Positions 39,347 to 52,239 of a stretch of 64,000 bases of DNA are shown here, piece after piece (the first letter of the stretch is position 1; the number at the start of each line of letters is the position of its first letter). This DNA comes from Certhia americana (lineage: Eukaryota; Chordata; Aves; Passeriformes; Certhiidae). The translations under genes were made by a program, and so were the position numbers. The notes under the pieces were generated by a model. It was given only the letters and a program-made list of their open reading frames with translations. It had not been told where the DNA came from and did not search any database. The DNA lies in contig CM031879.1 in NCBI GenBank assembly GCA_018697195.1, positions 20,625,998 to 20,689,997 of the forward strand. The letters are read 5' to 3'.

Positions 39347-39605
39347 GGCAAAGTGCAATACATCCAAAAAGTCTTATAAAACAAAGCTTTCAGTTCTTGG
39401 TCAGCAACAAACTCATCTTTGTTCATGCAGCTCTATTAAAGAGAGAAGGCCAATTTTATGCAGGTTTCTATGGTCTGCAGCACAAAGGCATCTATCTGCA
39501 TGCAAGCTATCTGGCAGCCACACAGCAGACTATGAGATCATCTATTTTAGCAATCACCAGCTGCAATGAGGAACTGTAAAAATTATAAACTGGTTTATAT
39601 AGTGC

Positions 39606-39621
39606 TTTTTTTTTTTTTTTT
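39606..39621 (+). repeat. Poly-T run (16)
   Basis: Sixteen T residues followed by CCCAAACAG. It looks acceptor-like, but no exon is recognised after it. Confidence 0.85.
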
Positions 39622-42600
39622 CCCAAACAGGAGGCACTACAGATTTATGCATTGTTTTGTGGACAGCTAACAAGTGCAGCTCATGGGGTGCCTTCTTATC
39701 TAGATCTCAGGATCTGGTCTGCATTTTCCTATGCGTGTCTAGGTCTGTTTTCATTGGACACTAATGTCATCTATCTTAAGCAGGAAGTGATGCTCGACTG
39801 CTTTATCCCTGGGGTTTTAACTGTTGTTTAAGGAATTCTGGCCCTTTATTTGATGGACTTTTACTGTGCTTTTGCTACCATCCACTATTATTCCACAGTG
39901 GGTGGCCAGCTATTTAACACTTGCCAGTTGCATCATACACTGCCCATAAAGACCACATACTGTAATTTCACAGCATGAACAAAATGAGAATATTTCAAAA
40001 TATCTTCTCATAGAAGAAAAAGATGTTTTTAGAAGGAAACCTGAAAGAAATTTGGAGGGCTTTTATACAGAAAGATGAGCTGTCCAAGGCAGGATGCCTA
40101 CCCTGATATAAAACACCGTGGAAAGACTCCCTTTCAATCCAGTGGGATTTGAACTGGATCTGTGCCATAGATGGACTTATAAAAATGAAGGATCTGGGCT
40201 GCAATTAGACACATAGTTCAGTGCATTTTCTTGTTTATTAGCATAGGTAGAGGAGAACTGAGTGTCTGAGTAAAGAAAGAGTCAACCAGAAAATTATTTC
40301 CTGAAAGACAGTTTTGCTGTTGTGCACGGCACCCACCTTATGAACAGACGAGCAAGATACCACAATAAGGTACAGTGGTGAATTGTATTATGTCAACCCC
40401 TGAGCAAAAAAACCCACTTTGAGCTTGTTTTTATCATGCAGTGACTGCCAGGAAGACAGTGTCTTGTTGAAGAACGCCTCAGGGTTACTTCACCATGTAG
40501 TTAAATTAGCACATCCCTAAATTTGAAGGCTAAGCATACTGTGTCAGAAGTATTCTCCTGAATTTATCAATGCCATTCTGAAAGGGCAACGCCATGAGGT
40601 TTAGAAATTCTTTTCCCATATTTTATGAATATCATGGCTCTTTTTAAAAAAACTAAAACCTCCTAAAAACCATAAAGGAGAGTGGAAAACACAGCGTAAT
40701 AGTTATGCTTCCTACTGTATGTGATATGTATTTACCTGAAAAGCAAAACTGATACTAGATGTTCCCTTTCAAGTATGCTTGAGTAAGAACTTTATTACAC
40801 AGGAATAGAAATATTTACAAGGTTTTATTATCTAGCAGCAACATTTTGGAAACAATAATATTCTATAAATAGAAAATAGTGTATACTTTTCATTAAAGCA
40901 GGATATCAGTTCCAGCTAGTTTGACAGAAAAGCTCACCATGTTAATTAAAATAAAGTCTTTACATCCAGCATATTCTGACTTAAATAGTGTGGTTCTGCA
41001 ATCACTCCAGTCATTCCTCATACATATTTTTTGGATCCCAGCATCCTTTCTGAGGTACAGAGTGGTAGATGTACAACAAATGAATGCATCGTATTTACAG
41101 AATCACATTGCAGCCGAGAAGCAGAAATTCTAAAAAGCATGACATTTATGGCTGTAAAAAGGTGACTGTCTTCTTTCTCCCTCTCCAGATGAAAAGCAGG
41201 CTTTGCCTTAGGTTATACACTTGTGATGCCCAAAGCAATAGAAACATATTATTACTTTCTAGTGTTAGCAACACTATATCTTTAGTTTCTATTAACATTA
41301 TAGTTTACTAGCCACAGCCCACTGCAGCAGATGTTGCATACATGCTTGTGGGAATTCTATGTGTATTTGAGAAGTTTGGTCTTCACATTGGTTTTAGCAT
41401 TTCTTATAAAAGCCAAAAAATAAGCCTTGTTTTGTTCCCAAATACGAAAGAGAATTCATGCCTTCAGTAACACCTTTGTGAGTGGGTGAGAAGTGAGCTA
41501 TATTTCAAACAAATTATTTTGCCACCCACACACAGATTTAGATGGATGATTAGCCCATTAGTGAGTTTTTTCTTAGTGCATTCTTCATGATTTGTAGTTG
41601 TAACACACACATGCACACACACACACACACGTATGCACACCAAGAAGAGTCACAGCTACTTTAAAACTTGGGTAACCTGCCACAGATAGAAGAAATGAAA
41701 GAATACAAAGAATCACAGGCTCTTAGTAAACATTCTCTTTTGAACTATATTAAAATACACACCTGTGTGTAAGAACATTTGGAATAATACTTCAGAGAAT
41801 TGAAAAATCTGTAGCTATTTCTTAGGATAAAACAAGCTTTCAAGAAAATGCATTTACACGTCTATTCAGCGAGCTGCTGTGGGATTGTTTGGAGGAACTT
41901 CTGGGTGCAGTTCTGTTTAGGCTATGAGTCAAAAACCTCTTATGAGCTGAATTTACATATTCATAAGCTCTGAGGTCCCATGATTTAATTTTCTAATTGT
42001 GAATTACTATAACTTAATCTTCTGCCACATGTCAAGTAGGCCTTCATAACAGGCTGCCTGCCTGTTACATGGGAAGTAAAAAAAATTTGGCTGTACTTAA
42101 CCTGCAAAGGAAGAGCCACCTAAGCATCATATGCAGAGCCCAGCAGGTTAAGTATAGTAGTTATTGCTGCTCACCTGCAATGAAGTAACCATTAGGCTAC
42201 AATAATCATAAGGCTTCTATTTGATTTATGTTTCTAAGTGTGTATGTCATTTTTGAAAATGGGACTTCAACAGCTTAAGTACTTTAGGTACTTCTGAAGA
42301 TACTACCTTAAGCAATGATAATTCCTTCCAGCTTTACAGGAATCACTCTATTCTGGGCTTTTACATTGTACTGAAGGGTGCATTTTGCTTTTGGATCTAT
42401 ACACTGTGAAGACCTCACAATAATAATACCTAATTCTTCTTTGCAATGTAGTATCTGAGAAAGGAGAAAAAATTCTTCAGATAGAAGGAAGACTTCTTTC
42501 CTTAGGAGTTTTTAGGGGATAAGTTAAATTTCATGGAAATAATGTGTCAGGAAAACAGATACATAAATCAGGATGTTGGATATTTCTAATTCGGTGTCTG

Positions 42601-45600
42601 AAGCCCAGAGGTTCGTCAAGTTTGACCTTTTTCCCTGATCTCAGATGCTTTCCAATTTGCAATGAAAGGGTTATATGCCCTGTAGCCAGTGGTTCTCTTA
42701 CCCTGCTAGAGAGAAAGTTACTATTTGGATATCTAGATATTGGTATGCACCTCATAAATTATGTTCAAATAAATGCAAACTTTGTTTAGGTCCAGTAGTT
42801 TTAATGTTCCATACACCTGCTCTAAGAAATCTATGATCTGGTTTACCTATAAAAAAGGGAAAGGTTTCTCCAGGCTGATTGTGTGATTAAGGTCTGAAAC
42901 AATATTATGCTAGTCTTTAGCAATCTGTTTTCCCTTAAATGATAGGAATTTTTATATTGTGGTGAAGCTTGGAAAGAAAAAGGAATGAAGGTAAGGTCTC
43001 CAAATGAAGTCATAATTTATGCAAACAATTAGTTGTCCTTTGTTTTAATAGATGAAACAATCTGTTCATATATATTTGTAGTGTAGTACAGCATAATTTG
43101 CTATTGCTTAATTAACACCAGATATTCTGTGCTATTTGGAAAAAGTACATCAAACACAGATTTATTGCTCTTCCTGCACAGGAAGTTCAAATTGCCTAGC
43201 CAGGGCAATGTGTACCCCTACTTGGTGTTCTTTTAGAGAATAATAGCATCTATCTTTTCCCTCACTCAAGTTTTGCATAAATCTTATGGATTTAAGTTAG
43301 TATGTCTCAAATCCTGAAGAGACACATCTAAAGATCAAACTGCATGAAATTAATAACTGCTTTTGAATAGAAGAACCAGCAAAAATTCTTCCTCTAAGAT
43401 CTGAAATTCATTTTAAGTCCAGCCTTTCGGAGGATGTAGGTAGGTTCAAAAGGAATCTCTCACAGGGTCTCTGTAGACTAAAAGAGCAGTGCATTCTTTG
43501 TTATTTGACAGATGCAACTGTTTCCAACAGTTAAGGGCAGAAATATGATCTAATTCTGCTTTTAGGTGACAATGTGAGAGGCTTCTTAGGCTGTGGGATA
43601 AATTTTCATGCTCATATTCCATGAGTCAAAAGCTGTGTTTGGACACCTGGCTTCTTAAAACCAGGATGGTGATTCTTCAGCTGATTTGCCTCAGCTGAGT
43701 TTCATGATGCTTTCACAGTAAAACTTTCTCTTTCCCCTACCCACAGTACTGTGTTTTGCAATGGTCATATTGAAGCTGCTATTTGGCCAAAAATTCCTTG
43801 TTTCTTACTGTCAGATGACCAAGCACATATTTATAGAACCGCTTAACAGCCCTATACAGGGAGCTGGAGGCTTTGATGTTCATTTGAAGGAATGAAACGA
43901 GAAAGACCTTTTTGATCCTATTAAGAGCTGTTTTCTAGAGTTTTAATTGCTACCAGTTGAGCTAGATGTAAACATTAAAACTTGCATTGCAACAAATAGG
44001 GTATGATACTTCTATTTTTATTTTCTCACAGTGGAGACATTACATTAAAGCAGATTACACTTGCCACCTCTAATCAAAAAGAGTAAGATTTTATGGCGTT
44101 CATATGAGGTAATGGTTCATAATTTGTTTCCATGATCTAAAGAAAATCAAGATACAACTTAGATATTTATAAAAATATAAACATGCATATGTATATTAAA
44201 AAGGGGAGAGATTAGTAGATGCAATCAGTATTTAATCTAGCAGGCAAAGGCAGTATCTAGAAGTTAAACCAGATAATTAAGTAGAAGGTATATATTTTTA
44301 GCTTTTTGTGTGCTAGCTGGAACAAAACTTCTAGGAAAATAATGCCTGACTCAAATTTCAAACCTTGCTGGTTGGCTTGAGTCAGATATATTCACTACAG
44401 TAGTGTTAGTGATCTGTGGTCTCTCTTGGTTCTAGAGTAAGGGATTCTACATTTTCCATGATAGTCTATACTAATTTGCTTATCCCTGACTTTCTCCCCT
44501 CATTCAACAGATGGAATATCAGTTATCCATTAGCTTTCTATATATTAGGGGAAAGGATCACTGAATAATCTTCTGTAGTCTGCACTGGGCAATGGGTCAT
44601 GCTGCCTTATATGTCTCAGGTCTCATGACATCTGAATGACAAAAGTTGTAATTCGTCCTGTCTAACTTCAGACATCTGTGCTGCTGCTGTGCCTATGCTG
44701 AAACTAACTTTCCATGGCTCCACTTACGTCAAGTAGCTATTTTCAGGATGCAAGTCATCATTCTATAATGAGAATGTAAGCAAAAATGAACAAAACCCTA
44801 TAAACTCGAAACATAATGTGGTGAATTTTGAGGAAGTAAGTGTGGTCACTGGAAAATTCTGACATTTGATGATTTTCAATTGTACTTTATGACAAAATTA
44901 CTAATGGAATGTCAGAATTTCTTTGATCTTGAGGAATTTGGCATTCAGAAATGTACAATTTTAAAATTCATTGTCATAGGACTTGGTAGCTGTTCCACTG
45001 AAAAGAGGGGCCTCTCATTGTCTTCTGTGGATTTAGGAATGCATTGTGGCATCTGATTTCTAAAACACTTTGCACTCACAGCTGCCATCAAATTCAGTCA
45101 AATCTGACATGCATCTCTGAAATATGGTTTATATGTTGGGATGCAGTAATCTCACTGACACAGCATCTGATAAATGAATGAGCAGGGTGTATTGGTCTTT
45201 CACACCTCACACCACAAGTAATGCCTGCTACACATCTGTATCATCACTAAAAGAGCAAGCAGTTTCTGATTCAATCTTCCTTCCCTGATGAGACTTCAAA
45301 TATTAGTCATGGTCAGTATTATTCACCATTTATGAAAGAAAAGCCTTCTGTGTTTTCCATCAAATAGTGTATAAACCAGATTTGAAAAGGTGAAGCGATG
45401 AAAACATTTTTATATTTTTGTGTATGTGTACATACTGACTTTAAAATGGAGATGAGTCACAAATTCAACACATTCTAACATCCATAGAAACACAGTCACA
45501 GGGGAACATCAGTATGATTGTAGCAGCAGGGTAAGACTGAAGACAGTCTTGAATAAAATATGGAAATGTTAATTTACTTAAGTAATTCATAGAATTCAGA

Positions 45601-45699
45601 ACCTAGCTGATTACAAATATTGTGGAAATATAACTCCTGAATTTGGTTAGAGAATATGTAGTTCCCTAAGCTGAAGAACTATTAGATCTTTTAGAGCAG
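39622..45699. other. Intergenic AT-rich sequence, no gene seen
   Basis: Apart from the CA microsatellite at 41602-41640, no gene or element is recognised. The segment about 41930-42200 is rich in TAATTT/ATTAC words and could be conserved noncoding sequence, which cannot be tested here. Confidence 0.5.
41602..41640 (+). repeat. CA microsatellite
   Basis: Interrupted (CA)n: ACACACAC-ATG-(CA)n-CGTATG-CACAC. The longest clean block is about 18 bases. Confidence 0.9.
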
Positions 45700-46112
45700 A
45701 GTACTTGCCATTCCAGTGGAAAGGTGAAAATCCAGACAGACAGCAGAGCACCTGGATGTCTTGTACAAGTTTAATGGGAATACTGTGAGCCTTGAGAGAA
45801 GCTAGCTGTATCCTGGGCTGCATCAAAAGCAGCATGGCCAGCAGGTCAAGGGAGGGGATTCTGCCCCTCTGAAAAGAGGTGACCTCATTGTGATCTTCCA
45901 GTAGGGAGCCTACAGGGGAGATGCTTCTTACAAGCGCATATAGTGACAGGACTATATGTCAGGGGGTAATGTCTTCAAACTGAAAGAGAGTGGGTTTAGA
46001 TAAGGAAAAAAAGCCTTTATTGTGAGAATGATGAGACACTAAAACAGGTTACCCAGAGAAGTTATGGATGCTCTATCCCTGGAAGTGCTCAAGGCCAGGG
46101 TGGAGCTCTTGC
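45700..46112 (+). mobile_element. CR1 LINE fragment, left part
   Basis: The sequence follows the 3' third of avian CR1 in order. Positions 45811-45870 (TATCCTGGGCTGCATCAAAA, AGCATGGCCAGCAGGTCAAG, GGAGGGGATTCTGCCCCTCT) match the end of the reverse-transcriptase reading frame. About 200 bases of the element are missing after 45870. It resumes at GACCTCATTGTGATCTTCCA and continues through GTGACAGGAC, TCAAACTGAAAGAGAGTGGG, ACAGGTTACCCAGAGAAGTT and CTCAAGGCCAGGGTGGA. CR1 is the dominant bird non-LTR retrotransposon. This copy is 5'-truncated, internally deleted and inactive. The left edge is approximate. It continues at 46598. Confidence 0.85.
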
Positions 46113-46597
46113 TACCAGATGAAGAAGTGTTTGCACCTGGTGGATTAATACAACAACACTTATTCTTCATAAACCACTACTGTATGTATCTTCACAATGC
46201 TTATTCTGTAGAATGGTGTTAAGCAAGAAGAAGAACTGGAGAGTATCCTGCCCAGTTATAACTACTTTTTACTAGTTGACCAGGCAGTAAAGTATGACTT
46301 TGGGGTCATTGACCACCCAGGACTACCAAAGTGATCTCCAGGACAGAAGAATGTATGAGCATAGGGAAGGGAACAGATATTAATAATCTTTGAGAAAACG
46401 ATTCTCACATTGCTGTTTGTACCAGGAAAATCAATTAATATATATGTAAAATAGAGTATACAAACAGAAACTCTTTCTGTACTCAGGATGAATGATATTT
46501 TAGAGGAGATATTCCCGTATGCATCTGATAGATTAAAGAATGTCTGCTTCTTAATGCTACATTGGTGCTAAGGAATTTTATTTTTTCCTATTTTGAT
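46113..46597. mobile_element. About 485-base insertion inside the CR1 copy, type unknown
   Basis: The CR1 sequence stops near 46104-46112 and resumes near 46600 at the next expected words (CTGAGTGACTTGATCTGGTG). What lies between is AT-rich and not CR1. Candidate edges TGAAGAAGTG (46120) and GATAACA (46600) would give LTR-like TG...CA ends, but no clear target-site duplication was found, so a solo LTR, a DNA transposon or a non-transposon insertion all remain possible. Confidence 0.5.
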
Positions 46598-46702
46598 AAC
46601 ACTCTGAGTGACTTGATCTGGTGAAATGTGTCCTTGTACAAGGCAGGGCAGTTGGAACCAGATGATCTTTGAGGCTGTTTCCAATCTGTGATTCTATGAT
46701 GC
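46598..46702 (+). mobile_element. CR1 LINE fragment, 3' end
   Basis: This follows the avian CR1 terminus: GTGAAATGTGTCCTTGTACA, then GGCAGGGCAGTTGGAACCAG, ATGATCTTTGAGGCTGTTTC and the diagnostic GATTCTATGAT end with no poly-A tail, as expected of CR1. It is the continuation of the copy starting at about 45700. Confidence 0.88.
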
Positions 46703-49700
46703 CAGCATGCAGGAGTGGAGTACAGGGAGGAATAAATACTTGCTGAAGATCACTGCCGAGTAGTGGTGATTATGTCTCATTTAATTCACTGGTTGTGTAA
46801 CCTGAAACCCAAATTTACCTGGATTTTTGCTCTGAAAAATAAGTGAGAATTATTTATTCCAAGGAACTGAAATCAGGAAACTGACTGAGCCATATATACT
46901 GAGAGCAAGGGCTACAATGACTGTCAGAAGAATGATGGGGAGCTAGTGAAAGCTGGATGGTTGAGAGCTGTGCTGCTGACTGGAAAAGAGGGAGGTTTAT
47001 TTCAATGTCTCATAAGGACTCTTAGAGCATGCCCTTATTATGAGCTCTGTAAATGTTAACCACATCACTTTCAGCTTCCATTTGCTGTAAGTAGAAATTA
47101 TTGTCCAAGACATGAAGCCACCTACCTTGTACGCTTCCTTCAAAGGCTAAAACAATACAGTCATCTGAATAGGCTGCCCAAAGCCCAAAACTGTCAGATC
47201 TGGTGCTAGGCAGTATCCACAAACCCACAAATGACTTGAATTGAAGAACATTTAAGATGTCATGTTTCACCTCGCAAATCACTACTACTCTCTACTGTGT
47301 TGTCATAAACATGATATTTCTTTTCTCCCATCCTAAGTGCTTAGAAGTTCCTGAGAAGAAACTGTCTGGTGCTCCATCTACAGCTGGCAAAGGGACAGAA
47401 GTACAGCTCAGTAAAGAGGTGCACTCCACTTGCATTCATGCAGTTGCAATTTGGAATTTTAAGATCTTAGAAGCAAAGTACAAAAGTAGTCTTAAAAATT
47501 TTAAACAAACTATCTAGAAGATAGGAGAGCATGAAATGTAATTTAGCCCAGTCTTGAAACTAAAGCAGCATCCAGCAGTTTGGGATAAAATCTTCTTCTG
47601 GTTTTCTTTAAAGTCTTGTATGTTACTGTGTATTTAGTAAGATAACCATCCTTATTTTGCTACTGTTGGGCAGAAAGCAGGTTCCTAGGTTTTCAAGCTG
47701 CACAGTCTAATTTTGATTTCCATGTCATGTAAGACAGGTTTTGTAACTTTTTGATGAAGAGTAATAGATTAGCAAACATGAGTGGAACTTCAATTCAAGA
47801 AGTCACAAAGGAATAAAGTGATTTCACTCCATCACATTATTTTTGTTCGTCTATATTTTTTTCTTGGAAAGATTTTTGTACATTGTTCTATAGTTTGTCT
47901 TTTCCTGTCTTTTCCTCAGTTCTTAAATACTGTTAAGTCTTTTGCACACATTTTATAGTCTATTCCAAGAATGGTCTGGTTTTTGCACTATATTTCTTTC
48001 TTTTTTGCTGGTTCACATCTGGAGAACTCTTTTTTCCTCTGCACTCCCTTGGCACCACAGGTTGAATTGTCTAAGAGTAGAGTGACTATGCAATTGCTCA
48101 TACAGAAGCAGATAAAAGCAATTAAATAAAGCTGCTGAATACAGATGAAATATCTGACAGATCACAGTATGTCTTTAAGTGAAGGGAGAAAACTGCAGGT
48201 TCTAAGTCTTGAACCTCAGGTTCTCAAAATTTACACCAGTCAGACATGAGTTTCTGTACCCTATATGAGGTGAAGGTTTCACCTTGTCTCAGGATCTGGA
48301 CCCAAGTAGAACAAGTCAGATATATATGTCTGTGACTGTATCATTTTGCAGGAGGTGAAATGTAGGGTTGTGGACAGAGAAGATGGTAGAAGGTGTTTTT
48401 CCACCTTTTATTATTGGTTAGTCCAGATGGGAAACTGTTTTCTCAGTAAATTTTAACTGTTGACTCATCTATTTCCATTAGCTGCAGCTTGTATTTGAGA
48501 CAGCTGTGGAGATCATATTGACCAAGCTATTTCAGCAGCCACCAAGATATTCAGATTAAAAGAGCTAGAGCTATAAAGAGTTTCTGAAGTCAAAATTGAT
48601 CAGTTCTGGGTTCCTTGCATATAGCTTGCTTTTTAGAAAGGTGAAAGCTCAGGTTTAAGGATTAAAAGCCACTACATTTTTAAATAAATAAGGACAATCT
48701 TTTGTGCATATAAAGTAAATTTTACTCATAAAGCCTCTGCTTGTGCAAAATTCCCTAACTCTGTAAGTTGCTTGAGATCATTTCAATTTAAAAAGCAATT
48801 ATTTATTTTGTTACTCTCAGTGAAATAAAAGGCAAAGCCCTAAATTTTCATTGGAAAAATTTAAATAAATATTTTTTCCCCCAGTAAAAGTGAGTTCTGC
48901 TTATTTAAGTATATCAGACTTTCATGAGAACTACATGGCTTCACTGTCGTTTATAATCTTGGTAATCTTTTTCTCCATAGTGAGTACTTCTTTACCTGCT
49001 ATGTCTTTCCTATGGCTATGGGAATGCAAGAGGGAAAACAAAATGCATAATGAGTTCTGGCTTGATTTAGAAGAAACTCTGTGTCTGTCTGCCCTTCTTT
49101 TCCCCAAAAACAGATGTGTTACTCTGCAGGGAGAGATCGTGACTGATATTGATACTAGAAAAAGACTGAAAATCCATTGGGGAAATCAAATGAGACTCCA
49201 AGGAGTTTCAGAATAGTAATAAGAGTTGTTATGAAGGAAATAAATTCTTTAAATTCCTTTTAATCTTCCTTTTAATTGCTCCATTTGCACACCAGTGCCT
49301 CAATATCTATACTTCAGGGAAATTTTTAGATAGAAGAAGATGTTTTTCATGAGAAGGGATTTAGGTGCACATCTATGTTTTAAATGAGCTTAGTAAAAAG
49401 ATCTCCTGTGGTGCTAATGATAGCTGGAAGGTTTTGCTCTTTGGTCTTCATAATTGGAGTCTGAGATAACATCTGAGTACTTTGTTCTTAGTGCTTCCAT
49501 TTAACTGATTTTCCACTCTCATTTTCTAAAATTACTGAGAATACAATAATGGGTTGATCTTTCTGAGACACAAATTTATTATCTTTCCAAGTCATATTGA
49601 GACACTCAGAGAGAAAACCTGAAGGAAGCATCATCTCTTCCTTTATTTCTGTCCAAATAACACAGGATTTTTATGCTTTCTCAGTAAAAATAATTATTCA

Positions 49701-51365
49701 AGGAGTTTGTTTATTTTGTATCAGGAATTCCACAGTCACATAACTTAAAAAATCCATACAGTTTTTAGAAATAATTTTTTACAATTCATTGAAATGATTG
49801 TTGCTGAATTTCAGTAGACTTCAGAGAACCTGAATATTGCTTTCCCTCATAAAACTTCACTTGATATGAATTTCTCTTTCTCAAGGAATTCTGAGAGATA
49901 AAATGGGATAAGGAGCCAAAAATTTCAGAATTCTTGAAAAATGAAAAATTTGAATCAAACTCCTTTTGATGTTTCATATTCATATATGGAAAATGACCTG
50001 TGTGGATAGGATTAAACTGCTAATTCCTATGTTATGACTACTAATAAAACCAAATAATTGTTTTTAACTTTATGGTAGAATACACATTAACATTTAGTAT
50101 AGGATAACAATTGAAATGATGATATGAAAATGCATTTTTTTGCCTTTGATCACGATGAAATATATTTCAGATCTGTTGAAGTGAGCATTAGATAATTTTG
50201 GAATTGCATTGAAAGTAGAGGATTTCTACTACACTGTGATTAGCTTTGATCAGAGCTACACTGTTGTTCTTATTGAGGTTGCTTGGATGTATCTTTTATA
50301 TGCAAGAACAGTAGAGAGTGATTATTCCAGAAAGACATTCATGTTTGTGTGAAGCATTTTACATAAGCCAAAATCAGCATTTTTTTGAAAGAATATTGTT
50401 CCCTGTACACTCAACTTCAAGCCCTCAGAAGCCACATCAAAACCATTTCTAACTGAGGTGGGGTGATAATTATGACCATTATGTCAATAAATAAAAGCAT
50501 GAGGCAAAATTTTAAAACTACTCCCTGAGCAGGTGTGGTTCAAGTGTGGTTCGAGTGAACTGAACAGATCTCCAAACTTTAAAACAAAGTTAAACCAGAT
50601 TAATTGCAACCGCAATTAGCCTATAAAATTACACATAGCTTGCATCTGATGAGTCAGGCTGATCCCTGAGATTTGGCAATGGAAAGATGTCTTGCCTCCA
50701 GGCAAAATTACCTGGGGATGGCTACCTCAAACATAGGCATTTACATTACAGATATCTGAAGTGAGGTGCAGAGGATCTATGGGAGATTTTGTATTTCTTG
50801 CTCTTCTTCCTGTCTCTTTTCATGGCTGGAAAAGCCTGGTACCATTCCCAGTCATCAAGGTGTTTGCCCAGAACCCAGCTGGTTGTCACTGCCATCATTT
50901 TGCTGACTCTTGAGGATTTTTATACCTTTCCTTAGGTGACTTTAGTAAACATAAAGAGAATAACTTTGAATGTATGCAATACCTTTATGAGTCAGTTTCA
51001 CCAAAAATTTCTAACAGTTTTAGTGGCTGTTGTAGCAACTAATTTCTTTGCAGATTTTCAGCATCAACTAAAATTATGTATTCATTTGAGAAATTGAAGA
51101 GAACCTCACTTCTCAGCATCCAAATCTTACAAACTCATTTTCACAGTGTTGAGAGAATTGAATGTAACAAATAATAGGGAAAATGCTGGGTAAGGAAGAA
51201 TAAGTCCTACACCAGCAAGATCACTTAATTTTCCTTTTCTCAGGTGTCTTATTCAAAAGTAAGTAGCTGTGTAAATGCATACATGTGTGAATCATGACAT
51301 ATGTTATTTGTATACACACACACATATACTTACATAAAAAAATTGTGTTCCACTTCTTGAAGAAC
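46703..51365. other. Intergenic AT-rich sequence, no gene seen
   Basis: No gene or element is recognised. The frames at 47022-47282, 47257-47517 and 48890-49216 have no recognisable domain and are within chance length. A short CA repeat lies at about 51313-51324. Confidence 0.5.
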
Positions 51366-51836
51366 CATACTGTGTTCAGCTCCGGGGACCCCAGCAGAGA
51401 AAGAACATAGACCTGATGAAACAAGTCCAGAGAAGGCCATGAAGATTATTAGCGTGATGGAGCACCTCTCCTGTGAAAAAAAGCTGAAATAGTTGGGATT
51501 GTTCAGCAAGGAGGAGAAGGTTATGAATGACTCTATTGCAGTCTTCCACTACCCGAGGGGAGCCTACAAGAAAGACATGTTGCGATAGGACAAGGGGGAA
51601 TGGTTTCAAACTGAAAGGGAGTAGGTTTAGATGAGATATTAGGAAGAGATTCTTTGCTGTGAGGGTGGTGAGGCATTGGAACTGGTTGTCCAGAGAAGTT
51701 GTGGATGCCCAATCCCTTGAACTGTTCAGGGTCGGGTTGTATGGGGCTCTGAGTAACATGGTTGGAAGGTTGGAAATGGATTATCTTGAATGTCTCTTCC
51801 AATCCAAATCATTCAATAGTTCTATGAGCTATGATG
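51366..51836 (+). mobile_element. 5'-truncated CR1 LINE
   Basis: About 470 bases follow the CR1 3' region without major gaps: TACTGTGTTCAGCTCCGGGG, GGAGCACCTCTCCTGTGAAA, GGAGCCTACAAGAAAGACAT, GATAGGACAAGGGGGAATGG, GAGGGTGGTGAGGCATTGGA, TCCAGAGAAGTTGTGGATGC, and the terminal words TCTTCCAATCC...ATTCAATAGTTCTATGA. The 5' truncation and the tail of short ATTCTATG-like units are typical. The frames on both strands here are broken remnants of the reverse-transcriptase C-terminus and the 3' UTR. Confidence 0.9.
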
Positions 51837-51935
51837 AAAAAGGAATATAAATGCAGGGGAAAAAAATGGTTACAGTGAAAAGAACTGACATTGGAAGGAA
51901 ACTGATAGAAAAGGCAATATTAATTATGAATTATT

Positions 51936-52054
51936 TCCTAATTCATGAGAAGGAAAAACTCTAAAACCACTGCAAAAAATAAATCGACAGACATAAACTG
52001 GCTGATACCAAATTATAGAATCACTTAGATTAGGAAAAGATCATGAACATCATT
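51936..52054 (+). repeat. 119-base direct repeat, copy 1
   Basis: Matches 53373-53491 at 118 of 119 positions (A at 51945 against T at 53382), same orientation, offset 1437 bases. The right part (TAGAATCACTTAGATTAGGA...) resembles the reverse complement of a CR1 3' tail. The left part is not recognised. Confidence 0.95.
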
Positions 52055-52239
52055 TAGAGGAGAATGAAAAATAAAGCATTATGTACCTGCTCTTACATAA
52101 ATACTCAGCCTGTCAAACTGAGTTGTGTTTTTTATGTTGCTTTTTCTCTATTGTGACATGACTTCAAGAAGGCTCTGAGCATGTTCTCTCCGATCTGCTC
52201 TTTTTATTAGGAGAAACATTTTAATACTCTTCACCTCTG

